64,000 nucleotides of DNA from Extibacter muris (GTDB taxonomy: Bacteria > Bacillota > Clostridia > Lachnospirales > Lachnospiraceae), in the NCBI RefSeq assembly GCF_004345005.1, contig NZ_SMMX01000004.1, positions 236,580 to 300,579 of the forward strand, read 5' to 3'. Below, one piece after another: positions 25,149-33,195 of this stretch. The notes under the pieces were generated by a model. The model was not told the DNA's origin, ran no database searches, and saw nothing but the letters and a program-made list of their open reading frames with translations. Numbering within the stretch: position 1 is the stretch's first letter; every line of letters begins with the position of its first letter. The position numbers and the translations under genes were made by a program.

Positions 25149-25424
25149 ATGAGCGATTTAAGTGCAACAAACTGCGGATGTGGTTGTGAATCAAGATGTG
25201 GTGGAGACTGTGGCTGCGGATTTGGCGGCAACAGCTGTATCTGGATTATCCTGTTACTGTGCTGCTGCGGCGGCTTCGGCGGTAATGGCTGTGGCAATGG
25301 CTGTGGCGGCGGATGCGGCAATGACAGCTGTATCTGGATCATCCTGTTACTCTGCTGCTGTGGCGGCTTCGGCGGCAATGGCTGCGGAAACGGCTGCGGA
25401 AACGACTGCGGATGTGGATGCTAA
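25149..25424 (+). CDS. Cys/Gly-rich repeat protein with hydrophobic segments, spore-coat-like
   Basis: A 91-residue protein with about 20 Cys and more than 30 Gly. It is built of two copies of a unit [21 protein letters not shown], one ending near residue 52 and one near residue 86, so the gene arose by internal duplication. Each unit has a short hydrophobic core flanked by Cys-Gly-Asn tracts. Similar chorion-type high-cysteine proteins are common in Lachnospiraceae and often thought to belong to the spore surface. No signal peptide is seen. Ribosome site GGAGG is good and a terminator follows, so expression is likely. Confidence 0.7.
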   Translation: MSDLSATNCGCGCESRCGGDCGCGFGGNSCIWIILLLCCCGGFGGNGCGNGCGGGCGNDSCIWIILLLCCCGGFGGNGCGNGCGNDCGCGC

Positions 25425-25448
25425 TCTGACATTTAATTGAATATGGAA

Positions 25449-25476
25449 AGGGCTGCCACTTCGTTGTGGCAGCCCT
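25449..25476 (+). terminator. Terminator after the Cys-rich gene
   Basis: Stem AGGGCTGCCAC/GTGGCAGCCCT with a small loop, followed by CTTTTCTTT on the plus strand. It is convergent with metQ. Confidence 0.85.
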
Positions 25477-25511
25477 CTTTTCTTTATGCCCATGGCAGGC
25501 TTCTTAACTTC

Positions 25512-26348
25512 CTATTCATACGGGATGACCGCCCCGTCATATGTCTCTTCTATATATTTCCGGATGTCATCGGATTTGAGAACTTCTACCAGCGCTTTTA
25601 TCCCTTCCTTCTCCTCGTCCCCCTTTTTGACAGCGATGATATTGACATACGTCCTGGCCGCCTCTGAATCCGATGTCTCATATGCCAGCGCGTCTTTTGC
25701 CACTGAATACCCTGCCTCCAGCGCATAGTTTCCGTTTAGCACGACGTAAGCAGTCTCTTCCACGACCCTGGCAATCTGTGCCGCTTCCAGCTCGACTATC
25801 TTCACATTGTGTGGATTGTCGGTGATGTCGTTCACCGTCGCATCAAGCCCCGCACCATCCTTGAGCTTAATAATTCCATTATCCTGCAGAAGCAGCAGCG
25901 CTCTTGCCCCATTTGTCGTGTCGTTGGGTACCGCTATGCTGTCACCATCCTTGATGTCATCCAGGCTTTTCTTCGTACCCGCATAGATGCCGAACGGCTC
26001 GTAGTGAATCTCTTCCGCCGCGGCAAGATGAGTCCCCTTCTCTTTGTTAAAGCTTTCAAGATACGGCGCGTGCTGAAAGTAATTGGCGTCAAATTCACCG
26101 CTCTCGACGACTTCGTTCGGCTGCACATAATCGTCAAACACGGTCACTTCAAGGTCATATCCCTTCTCTTTGAGCAGCCCCTTCGCCTCTTCCAGTATCT
26201 CGGCGTGGGGCGTCGCGGAGGCGGCCACTTTGATCGTCTTGTCCTCAGAACCCTTCGGCTCTGCTTCATTGTCTCCCGATCTGCCGCAGCCTGCCAGCAC
26301 CCCTGCTGCCAATACTCCTGTCAATAAGATTGCTACTATCTTTTTCAT
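25512..26348 (-). CDS. metQ: Methionine-binding lipoprotein (MetQ/NlpA family)
   Basis: Extracytoplasmic substrate-binding protein of a methionine ABC importer, 278 residues. The signal peptide (KKIVAILLTGVLAAGVLAGC) ends in the lipobox LAGC, giving a lipid-anchored Cys. NlpA-family features are KVAASATPHAEILE, NYFQHAPYLESF and NDTTNGARALLLL. The start at 26348 has GGAGG at proper distance. It is the last gene of the metN-metI-metQ operon, 17 nt after metI. Confidence 0.94.
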   Translation of the reverse strand: MKKIVAILLTGVLAAGVLAGCGRSGDNEAEPKGSEDKTIKVAASATPHAEILEEAKGLLKEKGYDLEVTVFDDYVQPNEVVESGEFDANYFQHAPYLESFNKEKGTHLAAAEEIHYEPFGIYAGTKKSLDDIKDGDSIAVPNDTTNGARALLLLQDNGIIKLKDGAGLDATVNDITDNPHNVKIVELEAAQIARVVEETAYVVLNGNYALEAGYSVAKDALAYETSDSEAARTYVNIIAVKKGDEEKEGIKALVEVLKSDDIRKYIEETYDGAVIPYE

Positions 26349-26365
26349 GATTATTTCCTCCATTT

Positions 26366-27025
26366 CTACTTTCTTTTATCTAAACGGGAAGCAAATGACA
26401 TGCCTGCCGTTTGGAACAGCTGTACTAATAGGACGAGCAGGACAACGGTTGCGACCATGATATCTGTCTGATAGCGGTAATATCCGTACCGTATGGCTAT
26501 GTCACCCAGTCCTCCCCCTCCGATCGTCCCGGCCATCGCCGAATATCCGAGAATCGTACCTGTGGCGATGGTGGCGCCTGTAATAAGTGACGTCCTCGCC
26601 TCCACGAGCAGCACTCGCCTGACAATCTGCATATTCCCTGCTCCCATGGCCCTGGCGGCCTCGATCACCCCGGCATCTACTTCCTTCAAGGAAGATTCCA
26701 CCATCCTGGCGATAAACGGGACCGCCGCGACGACAAGCGGCACTACGGTCGCAGAAGAGCCATAGCTCTGCCCCACGACCAGGCGGGTAAATGGGATGAG
26801 CAGAATCAGCAAAATCAGGAACGGAATGCTCCTCACGATGTTGGCTGCTGCATCCAGCACCTTGTACAGTATCCGGTTCGGCCTGATGCCTTCCCTGCCG
26901 GTTACCGCCATAAGCACCCCCATAGGAAGGCCAAACAGGTAGCCTGCCCCGGCAGACAGCACCGTCATATATAGGGTTTCTTTCACTCCTTCTGTTATCA
27001 TAATAAAGATGTCACTGCTCCACAT
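26366..27025 (-). CDS. metI: Methionine ABC transporter permease MetI
   Basis: A 219-residue inner-membrane permease with five to six hydrophobic segments. The cytoplasmic EAA loop is EVDAGVIEAARAMGAG (about residues 128-143), which docks onto MetN. The layout matches E. coli MetI (217). It overlaps metN by 14 bp and is followed closely by metQ. Confidence 0.95.
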   Translation of the reverse strand: MWSSDIFIMITEGVKETLYMTVLSAGAGYLFGLPMGVLMAVTGREGIRPNRILYKVLDAAANIVRSIPFLILLILLIPFTRLVVGQSYGSSATVVPLVVAAVPFIARMVESSLKEVDAGVIEAARAMGAGNMQIVRRVLLVEARTSLITGATIATGTILGYSAMAGTIGGGGLGDIAIRYGYYRYQTDIMVATVVLLVLLVQLFQTAGMSFASRLDKRK

Positions 27026-28049
27026 CTTCCTTCACCTCCTCAGCCTCCAGCCCCCGATGAGACATATATGTTTTCATTGCTTCTATATTAATGCTGCCAG
27101 GAGCGAATTCCAGTATCATCTCCCCTTTAGCCACACCACCTATATTCTTCGTATCTGCCCTCAGTATGTTGACCGGCTCCCGGAAGGCCAGAATCATATT
27201 GGCAATGACCGGTTCAAAGGCTGAATTTTCCGAAAAGACTACCCTTATCCGTCTGCCGCTACGGATCTCCTCTTCCGGCCGTCCGTATCTTTCCTGCATA
27301 TCCCCGCCTCTGTCGCTGCGGATAAGCTCTCTGGCAGCCGCGGACCTGGGATGCGCGAAGATATCTTCCACCTTCCCCTCCTCCTCTACCTGTCCTCCTT
27401 TCATGACAGCGACATGCGTACATATCTCCCTCACGACAGCCATCTGGTGCGTAATGACTACGATAGTGATTCCAAATCTTTTGTTGATGTCCTTCAGAAG
27501 CTCCAGTATAGATGAGGTCGTCTGCGGATCCAGAGCGCTCGTGGCCTCATCGCACAGCAGGATTTCAGGGTCGGAGGCAAGCGCCCTCGCGATAGCCACC
27601 CTCTGCTTCTGCCCGCCCGACAGCTGAGAAGGATACGCTTTCCGCCGCTCTTCAAGCCCTACCAGCTCGAGCAGCTCAGCCGCTCTCTTTCTGGCCTCTT
27701 TCTTTCTCTTTCCCTGTATGTATAGAGGAAAGCATACATTCTCCAGGACGGTTTTCTGCATGAGCAGGTTAAAGTGTTGGAATATCATTCCAATGCGTTC
27801 CCTCTGCCTGCGGAGCTCTCTTTCGGACAGGCTGCCAAGAGGCCGCCCTCCTATGAGAACCCTTCCTCCTGTCGGGCGCTCCAGGAAGTTCATGCATCTT
27901 ACAAGCGTGCTCTTTCCCGCCCCGGACATTCCGATGATGCCATATATATCACCATCTCCGATCGTCAGGCTCACCTCCTTAAGCGCGTCCACCCTGCCAT
28001 CTTTGGAACCGAATGTTTTACATAGGTTTTCTATCATTATCTCTGACAT
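27012..28049 (-). CDS. metN: Methionine ABC transporter ATP-binding protein MetN
   Basis: A 345-residue ATPase. Walker A is GMSGAGKSTLVR (about residue 38), the signature LSGGQKQRVAIARAL (about residue 140), Walker B ILLCDEATSALD and the switch His in VVITHQM. The C-terminal NIL domain (about residues 265-345, VVFSENSAFEPVIANMI...) is present and allows feedback inhibition by internal methionine in known homologues. It is the first gene of the operon. No SAM riboswitch or T-box is visible in the 136 bp before it. Confidence 0.96.
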   Translation of the reverse strand: MSEIMIENLCKTFGSKDGRVDALKEVSLTIGDGDIYGIIGMSGAGKSTLVRCMNFLERPTGGRVLIGGRPLGSLSERELRRQRERIGMIFQHFNLLMQKTVLENVCFPLYIQGKRKKEARKRAAELLELVGLEERRKAYPSQLSGGQKQRVAIARALASDPEILLCDEATSALDPQTTSSILELLKDINKRFGITIVVITHQMAVVREICTHVAVMKGGQVEEEGKVEDIFAHPRSAAARELIRSDRGGDMQERYGRPEEEIRSGRRIRVVFSENSAFEPVIANMILAFREPVNILRADTKNIGGVAKGEMILEFAPGSINIEAMKTYMSHRGLEAEEVKEDVEQ

Positions 28050-28129
28050 CTTATCACCCTTTTTTGTTGAATTTGTAGATATTGATACTATATCATCCTG
28101 CCGGAAAATGTGTTAATTCATAAAAAATA

Positions 28130-28162
28130 CAGCTGGCTATAGTCTGTAACTATAGCCAGCTG
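28130..28162 (-). terminator. Terminator after the lysR gene
   Basis: Perfect 13-bp stem CAGCTGGCTATAG/CTATAGCCAGCTG with a seven-base loop, followed on the minus strand by TATTTTTTAT. It separates lysR from metNIQ downstream. Confidence 0.85.
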
Positions 28163-28185
28163 CCCTTATAAGTCCTGCTCTATCA

Positions 28186-29097
28186 TTACCTGAGCTCTTT
28201 ATCCCTGAACTTCGCAATTTCTTCCAGATATTTCTGCCCGAGAGGGCTGATGTTCACGCCTTTCCTGGCGAGGTATCCTATGGACATCTTCTCGTCCGAC
28301 TTAAGCTTTACGGTGCAGTAATCGGAGCCATACAGTTCCTCGCATATAATGCCGGAGCAGAGCGTATACCCGTCCAGCCCCACCATCAGGTTCAGGAGCG
28401 TAGCCCTGTCATTGGCTTTGATGAGCCGTTTATATTCATATGTGCTCAGCACTTCTTCTGCAAAGTAAAACGAATTATAATTCCCCTGTTCAAAGGAAAG
28501 GCACGGATACTCTTCCAGCTCCTCCAGTGCAATCTCCTTCCGGCCGGCCAGGGGATGCCCTTTCCACATGAATACATAGATGCCGCATACGAGTATCTCG
28601 TGGAATTCCAGGTTATATTCATGGAACAGCTTCGTCAGCACATTGCGGTTGAAGTCATTGACATAGAGGATGCCTATCTCGCTTCTGAAATTCTTCACAT
28701 CTTCTATGACTTCGTACGTCTTCGTCTCATGGACGGCAAATTCATACTCGTCCATCCCGAACTGCTTTACCATCTCTACGAATGCATGCACCGCGAACGT
28801 ATAATGCTGCATCGATACGCTGAATTTCTTTTTTGTCTTTTCTTTCGCGATGTATTTGGATTCTACGAGCTCATATTGTTCCACGACCTGCCTTGCGTAT
28901 CCTATAAATTCTTCGCCTTCCGGCGTGACGGATATCCCCCGGTTCGTCCTCCGGAAGATGTCTACGCCGATCTCCTCCTCCAGTTCCCTGACAGCCGAGG
29001 ACAGGCTCGGCTGTGATATGAACAGCCTTCTGGCCGCCTCGTTGATGGAACCTGCATTTGCCACAGTGATGGCATATTTCAATTGTGTGAGTGTCAT
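28186..29097 (-). CDS. LysR-family transcriptional regulator
   Basis: A 303-residue regulator. The N-terminal winged helix MTLTQLKYAITVANAGSINE..ARRLFISQPSLSSAVRELEEE is typical. The C-terminal part is a periplasmic-binding-like effector domain. The start at 29097 has GGGAG upstream. It is encoded just upstream of metNIQ in the same direction but a strong terminator lies between, so it may regulate that operon in trans rather than be part of it. The effector is unknown; sulfur metabolites are a fair guess. Confidence 0.92.
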   Translation of the reverse strand: MTLTQLKYAITVANAGSINEAARRLFISQPSLSSAVRELEEEIGVDIFRRTNRGISVTPEGEEFIGYARQVVEQYELVESKYIAKEKTKKKFSVSMQHYTFAVHAFVEMVKQFGMDEYEFAVHETKTYEVIEDVKNFRSEIGILYVNDFNRNVLTKLFHEYNLEFHEILVCGIYVFMWKGHPLAGRKEIALEELEEYPCLSFEQGNYNSFYFAEEVLSTYEYKRLIKANDRATLLNLMVGLDGYTLCSGIICEELYGSDYCTVKLKSDEKMSIGYLARKGVNISPLGQKYLEEIAKFRDKELR

Positions 29098-29183
29098 ATA
29101 AGATTCTCCCATCTGCTTTTGCTACGTGTCATATGGCTAAATATAGCACGTATCGCCGGAAGGTGCAAATGGATCCGGGCCGA

Positions 29184-29327
29184 TTACTTTCTGCTGCCGC
29201 TGTCATCCCGGTTTTCCGCGTGTTCCTCTTCTTTTTTATCCTTATCATCGTTAACCCTGTTTTTCAACATGCAGTCCTCGTCTATCTCATAGATTGCATT
29301 CCCGTCAATGATCAGTTTCCGGTTCAT
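29184..29327 (-). CDS. Small conserved-looking acidic/basic protein
   Basis: A 47-residue protein starting at 29327 (MNRKLIIDGNAIYEIDEDCM), with GGAGGG nine bases upstream. The first 20 residues look folded and the tail is highly charged (KDKKEEEHAENRDD). I recall similar short proteins in other Lachnospiraceae but not a function. A longer frame to 29495 has no ribosome site and runs under the opposite gene's promoter. It sits upstream of the lysR gene with about 85 bp between. Confidence 0.55.
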   Translation of the reverse strand: MNRKLIIDGNAIYEIDEDCMLKNRVNDDKDKKEEEHAENRDDSGSRK

Positions 29328-29454
29328 ATGCCATATCCCTCCTGTTCTCCTGCTCATTGTTATTATATGGAAAATATATAGATTAGTTTTCCCCGTTTTC
29401 ATATTTCTACTCTTACCCACATATATATTTACAACGTTATAAAAAGGAGTGCTT

Positions 29455-30000
29455 ATGGAACGTAGACCTCCAAAACCCATGACTCCGTTTGACAATATGG
29501 TGACTCCTCCTTATCTATATACACTAAAGCTGATGCTTCCATACACTCCTTCTTCTAACCAGAGGTTTCTCGCCATATATATCAAATTTCTGGAATTCCG
29601 CTATACGATGGATTATTTCCACGGCTTTCCGGAGCGGGGCGCCGCAAGGAGCTCCGGGAAAGGCTTCGCCCCTCTCGGAATGTTCGAGGACCTCAAGCCT
29701 TACATGGCCCCGGAAGAAAAAGAAATGATGGATCAGATGGAAATGATGATGAATATGATGGAAATGGTCCAGAGTACCCAGGCCGCGGACGGCAGCAGCG
29801 GCGCGTCCGGCGGCTTCAATCCCATGGACATGATGATGGGCATGATGGACCCGGAACAGCAGGAAATGTTCCAGACCTACAGCAATATGTTCGAATCGGA
29901 CATGGCGCAGGCATATAATAACAGTAACGAAAACCCTAAGAAAGAAGGAGAAGAAAGATATGAACGAATGGATGAACAATCCGGCCATGAAGAACCTTGA
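29455..30000 (+). CDS. Met-rich hypothetical protein
   Basis: A 181-residue protein of unknown function. The N-terminal half has aromatic and Pro residues (ERRPPKPMTPFDNMV, YIKFLEFRYTMDYF). The middle is very rich in Met, Glu and Asp (EEKEMMDQMEMMMNMMEMV, then MDMMMGMMDPEQQEMF), likely an amphipathic helical region. The start at 29455 has AAGGAG six bases upstream. It overlaps the next gene by 41 bp, a sign of coupled translation. The pair may be sporulation-related, since similar Met-rich pairs occur in spore-forming relatives. That is a guess. Confidence 0.65.
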   Translation: MERRPPKPMTPFDNMVTPPYLYTLKLMLPYTPSSNQRFLAIYIKFLEFRYTMDYFHGFPERGAARSSGKGFAPLGMFEDLKPYMAPEEKEMMDQMEMMMNMMEMVQSTQAADGSSGASGGFNPMDMMMGMMDPEQQEMFQTYSNMFESDMAQAYNNSNENPKKEGEERYERMDEQSGHEEP

Positions 30001-30235
30001 CCCGCTGAAGCTTGAACTGATCAAGACGGCAGCTAAACAGACGGAAGGAAAATCAGGCAAGAACCTGGCCCCGGTACTTATGGCGCTCATTACGAATGCG
30101 AACAAGAAGGGAATCCAGTTCTCTCCAGATGAGATTACACTGATACTCGAAATACTCAAAGAAGGAAAATCAAAACAGGAAAAAGATCAGATTGACCAGA
30201 TGCTGAAGATGGTCATGGGATATATCAAAAAATAG
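29960..30235 (+). CDS. Small helical hypothetical protein, partner of the Met-rich protein
   Basis: A 91-residue Lys-rich, mostly helical protein (NPAMKNLDPLKLELIKTAAKQ at the N-terminus). The C-terminal half (FSPDEITLILEILKEGKSKQEKDQ) could form a helical hairpin. Ribosome site AAGGAG precedes the ATG inside the upstream gene. It is positively charged while its upstream neighbour is acidic and Met-rich, so the two could bind each other. No known family recognised. Confidence 0.7.
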   Translation: MNEWMNNPAMKNLDPLKLELIKTAAKQTEGKSGKNLAPVLMALITNANKKGIQFSPDEITLILEILKEGKSKQEKDQIDQMLKMVMGYIKK

Positions 30236-30320
30236 GATGACATGAAACTGACGCCCGGAAGGGATGGATGGCAGAAATCCGCCTCCCCCTCCGGCGTATA
30301 TGTCCAGGCTTCTGTCTACA

Positions 30321-30797
30321 TCAGAAGCCTTCTTCCTTCCTCATCATCCTGATCTCTCTTCTTTTCTTGGCCTTCTCCCACTCTTCCCTTTCCTCGCCGC
30401 TTTCCAGGATGAGCCTTGGAACCGGCGTCGGATGGTCTTCGCCGTCCAGCGCGACCATGGTAAAGAACGCATGATTGATTGGCGTGCGTTCTCCGCTCAG
30501 CGACTCCACGTAACTGTCTACCTTTACTTCCATGGAAGTCTTGCCTACGTAGGTCACCTTGCCGATAATGATGATCACGTCCCTCTGGTATGCACCTCGA
30601 AGGAAGCGCAGGTTATCGACCGATGCGGTGATAACATTCATTCTTGTATGGCGTTTGCCTACCAGCCCCGCCACTTCATCTATCCACTGCATGAGCATGC
30701 CGCCGAACAGACGGCCCGCTGCATTCAAATGGTTCGGCCTGACCATATGGACGGTCTCGACCACTGATTCTGATACTTTTCTGCTCTCAGCTTTCAT
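30321..30797 (-). CDS. Acyl-CoA thioesterase (hotdog fold, YciA-like)
   Basis: A 158-residue thioesterase that hydrolyses acyl-CoA to free acid and CoA. The N-terminal strand region ETVHMVRPNHLNAAGRLFGGMLMQWIDEVAG matches the BFIT/YciA/ACOT group, with the Asn and Asp expected at the active site. The last 30 residues are charged (EREEWEKAKKRREIRMMRKEE), an extra helical tail. The start overlaps the stop of the upstream gene by four bases, so both are translated together. Confidence 0.88.
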   Translation of the reverse strand: MKAESRKVSESVVETVHMVRPNHLNAAGRLFGGMLMQWIDEVAGLVGKRHTRMNVITASVDNLRFLRGAYQRDVIIIIGKVTYVGKTSMEVKVDSYVESLSGERTPINHAFFTMVALDGEDHPTPVPRLILESGEEREEWEKAKKRREIRMMRKEEGF

Positions 30798-31285
30798 TCA
30801 TGACACTCCAATCCGCATTCTTTGGCAAGTCCTGTGTAACAGGCAAGCGTTTCCCTGTTTTCACAGAATACCGGAAATTCCATATTATAATTTCCCCAGA
30901 TTATGGCTTTTTTATGAGCAAAGTAAAAAGTGGAGAACAGCCAGCCTGTGACCGTAATTTCCAGAAGAACCTCCATGATCTCCCTGTCCGCACGATAGTA
31001 TACCTGCCTGCTGCCGGTCTCCATCCTCCGCAGGACAGCCATCTGGCGGCTGTCAAGCCCTGACAGGAACTTCTGTTTCTGGTCCTCTTCCAGAACCGGA
31101 TAATAAAAGTCCGCATAGGCGGCATCTTCATTTACTGCCAGAATCCTGTCAAAATAAGCCGTCATCTTCTCTCTGCTGCCGGCAGATATGATGACAGACT
31201 CAAATGTTTCAAATGCCTCTTGTACGTTGCCTGCCCAGAGGCAGCCATGACGCATGAGTTCTTCTTTTGCCATGGAGCGTACCAT
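30794..31285 (-). CDS. Hypothetical protein upstream of thioesterase
   Basis: A 163-residue soluble protein I do not recognise. The sequence is mainly helical with several Tyr (NEDAAYADFYYPVLEEDQKQ) and three Cys near the C-terminus (ENRETLACYTGLAKECGLECHE). The start at 31285 (MVRSMAKEEL) is chosen because AAAGGGG lies about seven bases upstream. It shares an ATGA overlap with the thioesterase, so the two form an operon. No function is proposed. Confidence 0.65.
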   Translation of the reverse strand: MVRSMAKEELMRHGCLWAGNVQEAFETFESVIISAGSREKMTAYFDRILAVNEDAAYADFYYPVLEEDQKQKFLSGLDSRQMAVLRRMETGSRQVYYRADREIMEVLLEITVTGWLFSTFYFAHKKAIIWGNYNMEFPVFCENRETLACYTGLAKECGLECHE

Positions 31286-31453
31286 ATGCATTCCCCTTTC
31301 TTCTGCAACTTTCTACAATTTCTTGCCAAGCCCTTTCATTATATCATAAGATCTGGTATACTTAAACTGATTTTTCATGTACTGGATTACATACGAATGA
31401 ACAGCATAGGTTACCAGGCCACATTTATATAGAAGATAAGGAGCGGAAGAGAT

Positions 31454-32191
31454 ATGAGGAACATCAGACTGACGATAGAATATGACGGAAGCCGGTACCA
31501 GGGCTGGAGCCGCCTTGGCAAGGAGGAGTCCAACAACACGGTGTCGAATAAGATCATAGAAGTGCTGCGCAAGATGACGGACGAGTATATCATCGAGCTG
31601 AACTGCGGCTGCCGGACAGAGGTAGGCGTACATGCATATGCACAGGTAGCCAACTTCAAGACAGGTTCGGATATGGATATATTAGGAATCAAGCATTATC
31701 TGAACCGGTATCTTCCGATGGACATTGCCATCACCAACGTAGAAGATGTGCCGGACCGTTTCCATGCGCAGCTTAACGCCACATCCAAGACTTATGTGTA
31801 CCGAATGACGATTGACGATGTGCCGAGCGTATTTGACCGCAAGTATACATACCACTGCTTTAAGATTCCGGACAAGAAGCTCATGCAGCAGGCCGCCCTT
31901 CTGTTCATCGGCAAGCATGACTTCAAGAACTTTTCCACTGTGAAGAAGAACAAGACTACTGTGAAGGAAATATTTGAGATCGAAGTGTACGGTGATACGG
32001 AAGAGATGCAGATCCTCATACATGCAGATGATTTCCTCCACAACATGGCCCGCCTCGTCGTCGGCACGCTTCTGGAAATCGGTTTTGGAACACGTAAGAA
32101 AGAAGATATCGAGGAAATCTTTGCCGGAACCAAGCCGGTCAGCGTCCCCTGCGATCCAAAGGGGCTGTACCTGCAGGAGGTTTCCTATTAA
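31454..32191 (+). CDS. truA: tRNA pseudouridine synthase A
   Basis: Makes pseudouridine at positions 38-40 of the anticodon stem. The 245-residue protein begins with RLTIEYDGSRYQGWSRLG. The catalytic Asp is normally in the motif GRTDxGVHA; here the stretch reads CGCRTEVGVHAYAQVANF (about residues 55-72), with Glu at the place of the usual Asp. This T-E-V variant occurs in a subgroup of TruA paralogues, so activity should be checked. C-terminal FLHNMARLVVGTLLEIG is intact. It stands alone. Confidence 0.88.
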   Translation: MRNIRLTIEYDGSRYQGWSRLGKEESNNTVSNKIIEVLRKMTDEYIIELNCGCRTEVGVHAYAQVANFKTGSDMDILGIKHYLNRYLPMDIAITNVEDVPDRFHAQLNATSKTYVYRMTIDDVPSVFDRKYTYHCFKIPDKKLMQQAALLFIGKHDFKNFSTVKKNKTTVKEIFEIEVYGDTEEMQILIHADDFLHNMARLVVGTLLEIGFGTRKKEDIEEIFAGTKPVSVPCDPKGLYLQEVSY

Positions 32192-32197
32192 ACAGAC

Positions 32198-32280
32198 CAA
32201 AAGGGACGTGGAACATCCGGACATATCAGACGCAGGGCTTATTGCCCGGTCTCTGTCCCGTGTAATCCACGTCCTTTTGC
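32198..32280. terminator. Long interrupted hairpin between truA and the fucU-like gene
   Basis: Outer arms CAAAAGG.ACGTGGA and TCCACGTCCTTTTG (32266-32279) enclose an inner series of pairs (GGAC/GTCC, AGAC/GTCT, GGGC/GCCC) with a five-base loop. The A and T ends allow use as a terminator for the two convergent genes. The 83-nt length is greater than usual. Confidence 0.6.
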
Positions 32281-32357
32281 ATACCGCTATATACAGGCCG
32301 TCAAGCCTGGAGCCGCCTGCGGCCCGGTCCGGCCACATTCGCTGAGGCCCGGCTCAT

Positions 32358-32792
32358 TCAGACGACGCCTTTCTGCAGCATAATGTTGGCAAACAATGCC
32401 CCTTCGCCGGTGGCGATGATGGCATATGATTCCTTCGCCATCTTTATAAATTCCGGTTTTTCTATCGTCCCTGCCACAGCACCTCCACACTCGTCATGCT
32501 TTCCGATGATGACCTTAAAGATGTCCCAGATTGGCGTCTTTACATCTTCTCCATCCGGTACCTCCATAAGCATGACCGGCTTGTCCGTGGAATGGTCAAG
32601 CGGGAACAGCTTCAGTATGGCATCCAGAATCTCGGGGACCGTATGGCCGTCGCACCTTATGACGATACCGTCCTTTCCGACAGACTGTGCGGGAAAGTTG
32701 CCGTCGGCAATGACCAGCCTGTCTCCGTGCCCCATCTCGCTTAATACTTTCAGCAGTTCAGGGGATATTATTTTAGGTATTCCTTTTAACAT
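32358..32792 (-). CDS. RbsD/FucU-family sugar mutarotase
   Basis: A 144-residue protein of the RbsD/FucU family, which interconverts anomers of fucose, ribose or related sugars. MLKGIPKIISPELLKVLSEMGHGDRLVIADGNFPA gives the His and Asp of the active site. The C-terminal YAIIATGEGALFANIML is also typical. It is intact, unlike several neighbours. It lies 3' of a hybrid gene remnant and is probably transcribed from the promoter at 33108-33136, under control of the GntR operator. The sugar is unknown. Confidence 0.9.
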   Translation of the reverse strand: MLKGIPKIISPELLKVLSEMGHGDRLVIADGNFPAQSVGKDGIVIRCDGHTVPEILDAILKLFPLDHSTDKPVMLMEVPDGEDVKTPIWDIFKVIIGKHDECGGAVAGTIEKPEFIKMAKESYAIIATGEGALFANIMLQKGVV

Positions 32793-32798
32793 AAAGCT

Positions 32799-33054
32799 CT
32801 ACATCTCCTCTTCCGGAACGATCTCTATCCAGTATCCGTCCGGGTCTGCGATAAAGTACACGCTCTTCTGAATGTCCGGCTACATAGGCAGGAGCTGTAT
32901 CTACAAGCGTAATCCCCATATCGATCGCTGCCCTTACACATTCTACCGCAGGCTCGTCGACGATGCCGCCCCAGCCGGAGCCGCCCATTGCCCATGTTCC
33001 GAGACCTACTCTTGTAATCTCCAGCCCATCTACGGCTGCCTTGAAATATTCCAT
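32799..33054 (-). pseudogene. Hybrid remnant: aldo/keto reductase N-terminus joined to glyoxalase C-terminus
   Basis: The first 64 residues (KAAVDGLEITRVGLGTWAMGG, then DTAPAY and GHSEERV) are the start of an aldo/keto reductase. Just after GHSEERV the reading frame changes to nonsense. In another frame the same DNA codes for VYFIADPDGYWIEIVPEEEM and a stop at 32799, which is the C-terminus of a lactoylglutathione lyase-type protein. A deletion has therefore fused the 5' part of one gene to the 3' part of another and lost the rest. Neither enzyme can work. The upstream promoter and operator remain and now serve the fucU-like gene. Confidence 0.8.
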
Positions 33055-33080
33055 AATCTGTTCCTCTTTATATCTGTATT

Positions 33081-33092
33081 CCGGTATACCGG
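33081..33092. promoter_or_regulatory. Operator CCGGTATACCGG (left copy)
   Basis: A perfect 12-bp palindrome 27 nt before the aldo/keto reductase remnant and about 10-20 nt past the predicted transcription start. An almost identical site lies at 33992-34003 on the other side of gntR. The GTATAC core suits a GntR/FadR-type repressor. Confidence 0.7.
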
Positions 33093-33107
33093 TTGATTCA
33101 TGAGATA

Positions 33108-33136
33108 ATCATATTAAATCATTGCCATTCTGTCAA
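33108..33136 (-). promoter_or_regulatory. Promoter of the leftward sugar genes
   Basis: On the minus strand TTGACA (33131-33136) and TATGAT (33108-33113) have a 17-bp spacer. The operator at 33081-33092 lies just downstream, a good place to block transcription. Confidence 0.75.
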
Positions 33137-33195
33137 CCGTTTTTGTGTATTATCTATATCTTCTACGACTCATTTTGTGCATTATGTACATATTC

